Shown piece by piece: positions 19,041 through 26,502 of a stretch of 64,000 nucleotides of DNA. Numbering within the stretch: the stretch's first letter is position 1; each line of letters begins with the position of its first letter. The notes beneath the pieces are model-generated. The model was not told the DNA's origin and did no database searches. It saw only the letters and a list, made by a program, of their open reading frames with translations. The DNA lies in the NCBI RefSeq assembly GCF_001457435.1, contig NZ_LN881716.1, positions 186,001 through 250,000 on the forward strand, read 5' to 3'. This DNA comes from Actinobaculum massiliense (GTDB lineage: Bacteria; Actinomycetota; Actinomycetes; Actinomycetales; Actinomycetaceae). The position numbers and the translations under genes are program-made.

Positions 19041-19640
19041 ATAGCTGACGATCACGCGCGCGACGCTACGCGCCGAATCATCGGAATTATCGGGCCACCC
19101 GGAGCGGGTAAATCGACGACGGTGGCCATGCTTTTGCGTTCCCGCAAAGAAAATGCCGCCATCGTCCCCATGGACGGTTTCCACCTGTGCCAAGAAGAGC
19201 TGGTTCGCCAAGGAAAACGCCAGCGTATGGGCGCCCCCGATACTTTCGATGTGTCGGGGTACTGCAATTTGTTACGGCGCCTACGCGAGCGAACCGAGGA
19301 CATTGTTTACGCTCCCACCTTCCGCCGAGATATCGAGGAGCCGATCGCCGGCGCAATCGCGATTGCGCGTGAGGTCCCGCTGATCTTCACCGAAGGTAAC
19401 TATCTTCTTTTGGATTCTGGAGGATGGGAAAACGTCCTTCCGCTTCTGGATGAGGCCTGGTACCTGGATGTGCCGCAGAGCATGTGCGAACGCCAACTCA
19501 TGGAACGCCGCCTGGAGTTCGGGGATTCACCCGAGCACGCCCGCGAATGGATCCGCACCGTGGATCGGGCAAACGATGAGATTGTGCGCGCCTCGCGCGC
19601 GGGCGCGCCACCGCAATTTTCAAGCTCGACGAGTAAATAA
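19041..19640 (+). CDS. P-loop nucleoside/nucleotide kinase family protein, probable ATA start, possibly frameshifted 3' end
   Basis: Encodes IIGIIGPPGAGKST (P-loop), AAIVPMDGFHLC, KGAPDTFDVSGY-like RMGAPDTFDVSGY, PTFRRDIEEPIAGAI, PLIFTEGNYLLLD and a C-terminal DAWYLDV-like stretch. This is the uridine-kinase-like family seen in sugar and nucleoside operons. The P-loop lies upstream of the first GTG (19122), so the gene must start earlier. The frame is open back to 18972 but has no ATG, GTG or TTG; ATA at 19041 has GGAGGT five bases ahead and is the likely start. In the last 15 codons another frame (GRATAIFKLDE, stop at 19636) fits the family ending better than the one in frame. Substrate unknown. 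Confidence 0.7.
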   Translation: MADDHARDATRRIIGIIGPPGAGKSTTVAMLLRSRKENAAIVPMDGFHLCQEELVRQGKRQRMGAPDTFDVSGYCNLLRRLRERTEDIVYAPTFRRDIEEPIAGAIAIAREVPLIFTEGNYLLLDSGGWENVLPLLDEAWYLDVPQSMCERQLMERRLEFGDSPEHAREWIRTVDRANDEIVRASRAGAPPQFSSSTSK

Positions 19641-19723
19641 AAGCGCTTGAGCGCCGCTAACCGAGGCGCTATCGGCGCCGCAATCCCGGCGTATTCGCGC
19701 CACAACCTAAGGAGAAAAACACT

Positions 19724-20494
19724 ATGACTGGACGGCTAGAAGGCAAGGTTGCCATTATTACCGGCGGTGCGAGCGGCATGGGTGCCGCCTCCGCCAAGCT
19801 TTTTGTGGAGGAAGGCGCGAAGATCGTGTTTTCCGATATTAACGCCGAGGCGGGCGAAAAGCTCGCCGCGGAGCTGGGAGAAAATGCGGTGTTCGAAACG
19901 CAGGACGTATCTAAGACCGAAGACTGGAAGAAAATTACCGATCTAACTTTAGAGCGTTTCGGACAGATCGATATCCTCGTCAATAACGCGGGGATCCTCA
20001 AGCAGAAGTCAATTGAGGACACCACGCTGGAAGATTACGAGCAAATAATGGCTATCAACGCCACCGGAGTTTTCCTCGGCATTAAGGCCGTCACCCCGAT
20101 TATGAAGGAGCGGGCCGAAGGCGTGATCGTCAATCTTTCCTCCGCGGCCGGCCTGGTTGGCCAGGTGCAGACCATCGCCTACTCCGCCTCGAAGTTCGCG
20201 GTACGCGGCATGACGAAGGCCGCCGCCATGGACCTGGGCATTTACGGCATCCGGGTGGTTTCCATCCATCCCGGATCGATCGCCACCCCCATGACGGCCG
20301 CATCGGGAGTCACCGATGACAGCCCGCTCGCCCTCGCCGCGCTCAACCGCAATGGCCGGGCCGATGAGGTCGCGAAGGTCGTTGCCTTCGCTGCCTCCGA
20401 CGATGCCAGCTATATGACAGGCACCGAAATCGTGGTCGACGGCGGACTCACCCTTGGCGATACGCCGCAGGTGTACGCCAAGCTCTTCGGCTAA
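19724..20494 (+). CDS. Short-chain dehydrogenase/reductase (SDR)
   Basis: 256-residue classical SDR. NAD-binding motif TGGASGMG (13-20), NNAG at about 85-88, and the catalytic Tyr152-x3-Lys156 (YSASK) with an upstream serine (LSSAAG). The C-terminal YMTGTEIVVDGGLTLG is typical of NAD(H)-dependent hydroxysteroid/sugar alcohol dehydrogenases. AAGGAG lies eight bases before ATG. Sits 83 bp after the kinase gene in the same direction and probably in its transcript. Its stop codon overlaps the PfkB stop on the other strand (4 bp). Substrate cannot be inferred. Confidence 0.9.
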   Translation: MTGRLEGKVAIITGGASGMGAASAKLFVEEGAKIVFSDINAEAGEKLAAELGENAVFETQDVSKTEDWKKITDLTLERFGQIDILVNNAGILKQKSIEDTTLEDYEQIMAINATGVFLGIKAVTPIMKERAEGVIVNLSSAAGLVGQVQTIAYSASKFAVRGMTKAAAMDLGIYGIRVVSIHPGSIATPMTAASGVTDDSPLALAALNRNGRADEVAKVVAFAASDDASYMTGTEIVVDGGLTLGDTPQVYAKLFG

Positions 20495-21507
20495 GAGGCA
20501 CTGGGCAAGTCGAAAGCCTCGATTTGCTCCGCATTGGGAAAGCCCGCGGCCCAGTCCCGGTACGCGCGTGAGGTTTCCTCCGAGTTCGGGCTGGTCGCGG
20601 GTCCTTCTTTGGTGACGGCCATTGCGGCGGCGATTCCGGCGCGCGCCGCCGCGACTCCCAGCGTCCGCCCGGCCGCCAGGTTCGCGGCCAAAACCCCGGT
20701 GTGGGCATCCCCGGCACCGTTCGAGTCAACCGCCTCCACTTTGAGGGGCGGCACGAAAATGGAGCCGTTGCTGATTCCCAGCCCCACGCCGAGACTCCCC
20801 GATCGCAAGATCACCGTGCAGCCGAAAGCCTTCGCGAGTTTCTCGGCCGCCTCAGAAAGCTCCTCACCCCGCGCAAAGCTCTCCGGGAGGCAGTCGGCCA
20901 CGCCAAGGCGTTCGGCCACAATCCGCGCTTCGCGCGCATTTGTTGTCCAAACGTCCGCCCGGCGCAACACCGCGCGGAAAGCCCCCTCGTCCACATCTGC
21001 AATCACCGGGGAGGGATCCACAATCACGAGCGAATCAATTCGCGGGAGCCAGGAGCACAGGGCCGCCCGGTTGCGCGGATGCACCAGGGAGTAGCCCGAA
21101 ACATAGACGACGTCGTGCGGCGTCGCCCCCGCAGCCTCGTACTGGGAAACCTCCACTTCCCCCTCGGCGCCCACGGTGGAAATGAAGGTGCGTTCCGCGG
21201 TGCTATCAACAAGCGCCACGCAAAAACCGGTGTCCAGCTCCGCGACCGGTGCGTGAAGTACCTCCACGTTTTCGGCAAGAAGCGCTTCGCGCACCAGGCT
21301 CCCAAAGTGGCCGGAGCCGATACTTCCGGCGTACACCACGCGCGCGCCCTCGCGAGCGGCCGCCGCCATCACATTGAAATCCCCGCCCGGAGACATCTGG
21401 TAGCCGGAGGCAAAGATATCCCCACCCGGCTCGGGAAGAGCATCAATTCGGAGCACCACATCGACGATGGCTTGCCCGGTATTAATAAAGCGCGCGGCAT
21501 TACCCAT
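20491..21507 (-). CDS. PfkB-family carbohydrate/nucleoside kinase
   Basis: 338-residue ribokinase-fold protein. Signature 1 region is GGDFNVMAAAAREGARVVYAGSIG; signature 2 is VDSNGAGDAHTGVLAA with the catalytic Asp (about residue 268). The variant GGDFNVM instead of GGKGANQ, and the neighbours, resemble YegV-like kinases. Its ATG overlaps the stop of the permease gene by one base (TAATG), so translation is coupled. Probably phosphorylates a sugar or nucleoside taken up by the permease. Confidence 0.88.
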   Translation of the reverse strand: MGNAARFINTGQAIVDVVLRIDALPEPGGDIFASGYQMSPGGDFNVMAAAAREGARVVYAGSIGSGHFGSLVREALLAENVEVLHAPVAELDTGFCVALVDSTAERTFISTVGAEGEVEVSQYEAAGATPHDVVYVSGYSLVHPRNRAALCSWLPRIDSLVIVDPSPVIADVDEGAFRAVLRRADVWTTNAREARIVAERLGVADCLPESFARGEELSEAAEKLAKAFGCTVILRSGSLGVGLGISNGSIFVPPLKVEAVDSNGAGDAHTGVLAANLAAGRTLGVAAARAGIAAAMAVTKEGPATSPNSEETSRAYRDWAAGFPNAEQIEAFDLPSAS

Positions 21508-23021
21508 TAGATTTCGGCCTTCCCCACCTGCAGATGCTCCAGGAATCCCTCACCTTGCTCACCGCGTTCGGCGTCGTGCTTACTATCGGGGCCGCTCACC
21601 TTGAGGCCACCGAAAACCACAAACAAAACCGCCGCGCTTAGTGCGGCAATGAGCCAGCCCATACCGCTTTGACCCAGCCAGGTGTTGAACCAGGGGCCGG
21701 TGTAAATGGCGGTCTCGCCGGGTTGAATCTGGATACAGAGAAAGGAGATCACCGTTCCTACCAGCCACGCGCCGAAGGCGGACCAGCGGATACCGCCCTT
21801 GTACCAGTAGGCGCCGTGGCTCGTGAGGTCAAGAAGATCCGGCTTGGTGTAGCTACGCCGCCCAATCATGTCCATAAGGAACACCGCCGTCCACGCGGAA
21901 AGCGGGAGGGCGAGGACGGAGATGAAGGCGATAAACGGACCGTAGAAGTCCTCCGCAACCAGCAGGAAGAGGAGCGCCAGCACGGTGGTGAGAACGGCAT
22001 CAATGAACACCGCGACGGTGCGGCGCACGCGAACTCCCATGGTGATCCAGTTCAGACCCGCCGAATACACCGAAAGATGGTTGGAAAGGAGCAGTCCCGC
22101 GAAAGAAATAAAGAGGTAGAAGGCGGCGGCGAGGGTGGGAAGTGATTCGCGAATGGTATCCATGGGGTTGGGCGAAGCCAATACCTCGGCATTTCCGGAA
22201 CCAATCAGCGAGCCCATGGAAATCATAATGACCAGTGGGATTCCCGCTCCCGCGGAGGCCGAGGCCACCAGATGCCAGCCCTTCACCAGCGGGGACTGGT
22301 AGCGAGCCATATCCGCACCCGAGGTCGACCAACCAATTCCGGTACCCGCCGCGATAACGCCAATGCCGGTAAGGACCTGCGCGAAGGAGCCTTGCTCCAT
22401 GCTGAGGGCGGCCTGCCAGTCAATGCGGGTGAGGAGATAAATAAGGATCACCAGGTTGAGCGCTCCGAAGATCCAAGTGGACCACTTTTGCACTTCGTTA
22501 ATGGCGTTGATCCCAAGCCCGGAAATCGTGAGGGTGAGGAGGACGAAGAGGAGCACACCAATCACCGCCATAATGGGCGTTTCCCGCGCGGTTCCGGCGG
22601 TTCCAAACAGCAGCGAGCAGAAAGTTACGAAGGCGAGAGCCGCCGTGGAAGTATTGACCGTTTCCCAACCGACGCGCGAAAGAAGCGCCATCAAAGTTGG
22701 GCCGTGGTTTCCGCGCACTCCAAAAACGGCACGCGAAAGCGTGAGGCTCGGGGCACCGCCGCGTTTGCCGGCAACCGAGATCACTCCGACGATGGCGAAT
22801 GATCCAAATGAACCGAGGAAGGCGACGACGATTGCCTGCCACACATTGAGTCCGAGTGCCACCAGGGAGACGCCCAGTGGCAATCCGAGCACGGAAATAT
22901 TTGCAGCGAACCACACCCAGAAAAGCTGCCAGGGGTTTCCGCTCTGTTCGCTCCGCGGAACCGGTTCAATTCCGCGCTGTTCTACCGCGCTCAGCACGGC
23001 CGATCCTGCATCGTTCCTCAT
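21507..23021 (-). CDS. NCS1-family nucleobase/cytosine permease-like transporter
   Basis: 504 residues with about twelve hydrophobic segments. The N-terminal region PWQLFWVWFAANISVLGLPLG and the following GKRGGAPSLTLSRAVFGVRGN are typical of NCS1 purine/cytosine permeases (CodB-like). The C-terminal tail of about 35 residues is hydrophilic. Lies between the ADP-ribosylglycohydrolase and PfkB genes, all on one strand; 75 bp separate it from the glycohydrolase, with two TGCGCA palindromes there. Substrate likely a nucleobase or nucleoside. Confidence 0.87.
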   Translation of the reverse strand: MRNDAGSAVLSAVEQRGIEPVPRSEQSGNPWQLFWVWFAANISVLGLPLGVSLVALGLNVWQAIVVAFLGSFGSFAIVGVISVAGKRGGAPSLTLSRAVFGVRGNHGPTLMALLSRVGWETVNTSTAALAFVTFCSLLFGTAGTARETPIMAVIGVLLFVLLTLTISGLGINAINEVQKWSTWIFGALNLVILIYLLTRIDWQAALSMEQGSFAQVLTGIGVIAAGTGIGWSTSGADMARYQSPLVKGWHLVASASAGAGIPLVIMISMGSLIGSGNAEVLASPNPMDTIRESLPTLAAAFYLFISFAGLLLSNHLSVYSAGLNWITMGVRVRRTVAVFIDAVLTTVLALLFLLVAEDFYGPFIAFISVLALPLSAWTAVFLMDMIGRRSYTKPDLLDLTSHGAYWYKGGIRWSAFGAWLVGTVISFLCIQIQPGETAIYTGPWFNTWLGQSGMGWLIAALSAAVLFVVFGGLKVSGPDSKHDAERGEQGEGFLEHLQVGKAEI

Positions 23022-23040
23022 TTATTTTACGCCCCCATTT

Positions 23041-23056
23041 TGCGCACTGTTGCGCA
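23041..23056. promoter_or_regulatory. Two TGCGCA palindromes one helical turn apart
   Basis: TGCGCA occurs at 23041-23046 and 23051-23056, centres 10 bp apart, in the gap upstream of the permease start. On the minus strand it is preceded by an AT-rich tract (TTGTTC ... AATATG) that could be a promoter. Suggests separate control of permease-kinase; no regulator identified. Confidence 0.35.
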
Positions 23057-23096
23057 GTTTTGCATATTTTTTCGTGAACAAATTAGAAAGGTTGTG

Positions 23097-24143
23097 TCAT
23101 TTTCCTCTGCGGAGGCGGAGGAGCCCGTCCGCAACCACGCTTATTTCAAGACCCTGCGCCTGCTCAATGCCTTCGACAGCCCACTCGGGAAGCCGCGAAT
23201 ATCCGCACTGCGCCCCCAAAATGGCACCCGCCATCGCGCCAACGGTATCGGTATCCCCTCCAATATTTGCCGCAAACTCCACCGCGGCCACGAAGTCACC
23301 GGCAAACCGTTGGGCAATAAGTAGCGCGGCAACCACCGATTCTTGCGAGGCGACCGAGGTTCCCACCACACGCACAATAAAATCGGCAAACCCATCCGCG
23401 TCCAGGTTCCCTGCCAACGAGGAGAAACACTCAAAACGAGCGGGAATCGACGCCCCCTCCTGCCAAGTGCCGAAATGCTCGGCGCGCTCGGAAACCTCTA
23501 GCGCTGCCGCGAAGGCATCCTCCAGCCCGGCGCCTTCAACGCCAGCCGAGACAGCGGCGGCAATTGCTGCCGCGCCCGCTATCCCAATGCTGGTGTTATG
23601 CGTGACTTGGCAAGATTCGATCACTTTCTGAATGAAGTCGGGACCGAGCGGCACCGCAATCCCTACCGGAGTCACTCGCATGGCGGCACCGTTCGTAGTG
23701 CCCGAATTTCCGGTTTTCTCCACCGGTTCACCGCGCCGTACTCCGTCCAGCGCCCGCTTGGTGGAAGGCCCCAAAAGGTCCAAGGAGCCTTTCTCCCGCA
23801 TGGCGTCTTCCCAGGCAATGAGACTTTCGGCGAAGTCGTGCGGAGAAATTGAGCCTCGGCCCGCTATCAGTAGCTTGCCGACCAGCAGCGCCTGCTCGGT
23901 ATCATCCGTGACCGAGCCGGCGGGCATATTGGGTGCAATGGGTTGCGTTGGCGCACCGACACGAAAGCCGCGAATCGCTCCGTAGGTTTCGGCAATCTGG
24001 CTGGCGGACATGGTCTGGGTGGGCATCCCCATCGCGTCGCCGATCGCCAATCCCCATAAAGCGCCGCGAGCGCGGTCACGAAGTTTTTCCGCGCCGACGC
24101 CGTTGCCCGCCAGGGCTTCCTCGGGAGGCAATTCTTCGGCCAT
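23097..24143 (-). CDS. ADP-ribosylglycohydrolase family protein
   Basis: 348-residue all-helical DraG/ARH-type hydrolase. The di-metal site residues are present: GDAMGMPTQ (Asp near 36), SVTDDTEQALL (Thr-Asp-Asp near 77-79) and GGDTDTVGAMAGAILG near the C-terminus. Enzymes of this fold remove ADP-ribose from proteins, DNA or small molecules, or hydrolyse related N-glycosides. AAGG lies seven bases before ATG. It heads the unit with the NCS1 permease and PfkB kinase; the equivalent E. coli set yegU/yegT/yegV has the same three activities, of unknown physiological substrate. Confidence 0.9.
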   Translation of the reverse strand: MAEELPPEEALAGNGVGAEKLRDRARGALWGLAIGDAMGMPTQTMSASQIAETYGAIRGFRVGAPTQPIAPNMPAGSVTDDTEQALLVGKLLIAGRGSISPHDFAESLIAWEDAMREKGSLDLLGPSTKRALDGVRRGEPVEKTGNSGTTNGAAMRVTPVGIAVPLGPDFIQKVIESCQVTHNTSIGIAGAAAIAAAVSAGVEGAGLEDAFAAALEVSERAEHFGTWQEGASIPARFECFSSLAGNLDADGFADFIVRVVGTSVASQESVVAALLIAQRFAGDFVAAVEFAANIGGDTDTVGAMAGAILGAQCGYSRLPEWAVEGIEQAQGLEISVVADGLLRLRRGK

Positions 24144-24261
24144 TCTTTTGCCTTTCTAGCTCGGCGTTTACCCGCAAGTTGAGCGGGAAAATTCACTAAT
24201 ATTCGAAGACTCCTAGGTATTCTAGTCATATACCAATGAGAGCTAGGCCACTAGGAGATAG

Positions 24262-25299
24262 TATCTCCAATCACCGGGACCCTTCGAAGGCCCAAACAAC
24301 GAATCAAATCAGCAGTCATCGAACACCTCCCGCTAAGAGGGCGCCAGCCAGGCCGGCAGGCAGGCCGCGAGCCAACACAGCGAGCAAAGCTCCAGCCAGT
24401 CCGGCGCACAAAGCGCCGATCAGTACACCGGGCAGAGCTCCAGCCAATTCAGCCCGCAGAGCCCGTATCAGGACAGAACCGGACAGAATCAATATAGCCC
24501 GCAAAATCCGTACCAGGCCGGAACCGGACAAAATCAGTACGGCCGGCAAAACTTTGGCCAGTATCCCCCGCAGGGTCAGTATCCGGGCCAAGGCTACGCC
24601 CAGTATTCTCAGCAATGGCCCGGTGGCCCCTATGGCCAGCCTCCAAAGAAGCCGATCTACAAAGTCTGGTAGTTCTGGCTCATTGTGGTGCTGGTGATCG
24701 CGGCAATTGCGGCCGTCGTCGTCGGGATAAAAATGGCCAACAAACCTAAGGCGGATCCCACTCCGTCGATCACCACCACCGAAGTGGTCGAGCCCAGCGA
24801 AACGCCCTCGCCCGCCTCTACGTGAAATATCGACAACCCCACCACCGATGCCCCGACGGGCGGCCCAATCCGGAACCGCGTGGAAGAAGCGCGAGTGCAT
24901 GTGAAAGAGATGCATATGAGGCGGGATTCAACGATCCACATGCTCGTAGACTACGGCGAGTTCACCGAGGCGGAGGCTACCGAGGCGGTTGACTCGCTCG
25001 ACGTCGACTGGAACGAGGTTGCGGTAACGGCTGCGAAGAGCTACTTCGATCTGTTCCACATGAGCAGGCAGGATCTCTACGATCAGCTAACTTTAATCGC
25101 CGATGGCTTCCCGGCTGACCAGGCCGAGTACGCGGTCGATAGCGCGGGTATCGATTACAAGCAGAACGCCCTAGAAAACGCGAAAGTTTATCTGGAAGCT
25201 GGAATGTAACAGGAAGACATTCGCGACCAGCCCACCTCCGAATACGGCGAGCAATTCACCCAGGAGGAAGCCGATTGGGCGATCTCTCAGCTGGGCTAG
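24262..25299 (+). pseudogene. Broken Ltp-family surface lipoprotein-like gene with four in-frame stops
   Basis: One continuous frame encodes a Gln/Tyr/Ser-rich N-terminus (GQNQYSPQNPYQAG, QGYAQYSQQWPGGPYG), a membrane segment (FWLIVVLVIAAIAAVVVGI), a Pro/Ser/Thr linker, and three copies of the helical repeat of the host cell surface-exposed lipoprotein family (for example FHMSRQDLYDQL ... FPADQAEYAVDS). The frame is cut by TAA at 24334, TAG at 24670, TGA at 24823 and TAA at 25207, then ends at TAG 25297. No frameshift is needed to read through. No start codon is evident; a further stop at 24259 bounds the 5' side. A piece, 24880-25209, is open but has no ribosome site. Confidence 0.8.
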
Positions 25300-25396
25300 C
25301 CGGGCTCGCCGAGCAAAAGGGCTAGCTAAAGCGTTGGCGCGGGGCCGCCTCAGCTGGGCTAAGGAGCTCAGCTAATGCTAAAGTCCTCAGCCACAT

Positions 25397-25434
25397 AAGA
25401 AGTGGGCGGCACCCGAGGGTGACGCCCACTTCTT
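25397..25434. terminator. Bidirectional terminator
   Basis: Perfect 12-bp stem AAGAAGTGGGCG / CGCCCACTTCTT with a 14-base loop. Followed on the plus strand by TGTTGTT and close to the stop of the minus-strand gene at 25444. Serves the convergent pair. Confidence 0.85.
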
Positions 25435-25443
25435 TGTTGTTAC

Positions 25444-26346
25444 TTAGTCGATTCCCATTCCAGCCAACGAGTCGAAGCTGACGCCGCAATTCTGCATTGC
25501 GGAGAGCATCGCCAAGCCGTCATAACCGGCCTGGGTGTCGTTGTATTCCTGGTTCTCCATCGCGGAGGTGTCGCCAGTGAAGGACTTCTCCAGCGCGTCC
25601 ACGAAGAAATCGGACATCTTGCCGGTGGTGTTATCCGCCATGCACTTAGCGAGTTCGGGATGGGCGCCCGTATCGAGGCTGGGATCACCAGAGGCCAGGT
25701 AGAGCGCCGGGAGCACATTGTTCCAGAAGTCCCGCATACGAGCATTGTCGTAGGTCGACGGGAAGCTACCGCTCGCCGAAGGGAAGGACGCGGGCGAATC
25801 GGTGGTGGGCTCAGCCGTCGGTTCACGCGTCGGCTCAGGGGTAGGTGTCGGTTCGGCAGTCTCCGTCACCTGTGCGGTGGTCGGAGTCGGCGTCGGCTCG
25901 TCGCCCTTGTCTCGGTTCATCATGAAGATAACGCCGATAACAACCGCCACGAGCACAACGGCCGCCACCACGATCCCAATGATCATGCCCGTATTGCTCT
26001 TCTTTTCGGGCTTCTGAGCGTAAGGACCGGGCTGGCCATACCCGAACTGAGCATAGTTGTTCTGACCGTATCCACCGCCTGCGCCATACTGACCACCGGG
26101 CTGGGCGTACTGGCCGCCGGCCTGCGTGTACTGACCGCCGGTCTGGTTGGTCTGCGCGCTTCCGTAGTTAGAAGCATAAGAAGGCTGCTGGTTGCCCTGA
26201 CCCCAGTTCGACGGACCCTGCTGTGGGTAGGGCTGCGTTGGCTGCTGCTGTGATGGATGCTGGTTCGTTTCCCCCGGCGAGTACGACTGCTCGCCCCCGG
26301 GCGAGGTGTCCCCGTTTTCGGGGTGGTTCTCGTTATTCTGCGTCAC
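25444..26346 (-). CDS. Membrane-anchored extracellular protein, Gln/Tyr/Gly-rich N-terminus
   Basis: 300 residues. About 115 cytoplasmic residues rich in Gln, Pro, Gly, Tyr and Asn with repeats of GGQY-x-Q (GGQYTQAGGQYAQPGGQYG); one membrane segment (TGMIIGIVVAAVVLVAVVIGV); a Thr/Pro/Glu linker; then a small extracellular domain with two cysteines (KCMADNTTGKMSDFF, MQNCGVSFDSL). Start GTG 26346 has AGGGAA six bases ahead. It is the intact relative of the broken gene at 29229-30039, whose extracellular part reads QCMAEKTSGKLSQVF, and shares architecture with the Ltp pseudogene. Function unknown. Confidence 0.8.
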   Translation of the reverse strand: MTQNNENHPENGDTSPGGEQSYSPGETNQHPSQQQPTQPYPQQGPSNWGQGNQQPSYASNYGSAQTNQTGGQYTQAGGQYAQPGGQYGAGGGYGQNNYAQFGYGQPGPYAQKPEKKSNTGMIIGIVVAAVVLVAVVIGVIFMMNRDKGDEPTPTPTTAQVTETAEPTPTPEPTREPTAEPTTDSPASFPSASGSFPSTYDNARMRDFWNNVLPALYLASGDPSLDTGAHPELAKCMADNTTGKMSDFFVDALEKSFTGDTSAMENQEYNDTQAGYDGLAMLSAMQNCGVSFDSLAGMGID

Positions 26347-26502
26347 GTTATTTCCCTTTCGTAAGGTCGGTTTCCCAACGATGCGTGAGCAAGAACGCCT
26401 GATGACGCGCGAGCTTTCGCGGACTACTCGCATCCGCTCACTAATTGAAACAATACTCCCTAGTTAAAGGCGATTTAATGGCCTTTCAAAAATACCCTTG
26501 GA

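Noticed and set aside
24236-24697. Pro/Ala/Arg-rich open frame from ATG 24236
   Set aside because: It is a frame shifted relative to the Gln/Tyr-rich reading that fits the neighbouring paralogues; composition is not protein-like.
24262-25299. Stop-codon readthrough or recoding to express the Ltp-like gene
   Set aside because: TAA, TAG and TGA are all used, with no selenocysteine hairpin or suppressor signal, and housekeeping genes use normal stops.
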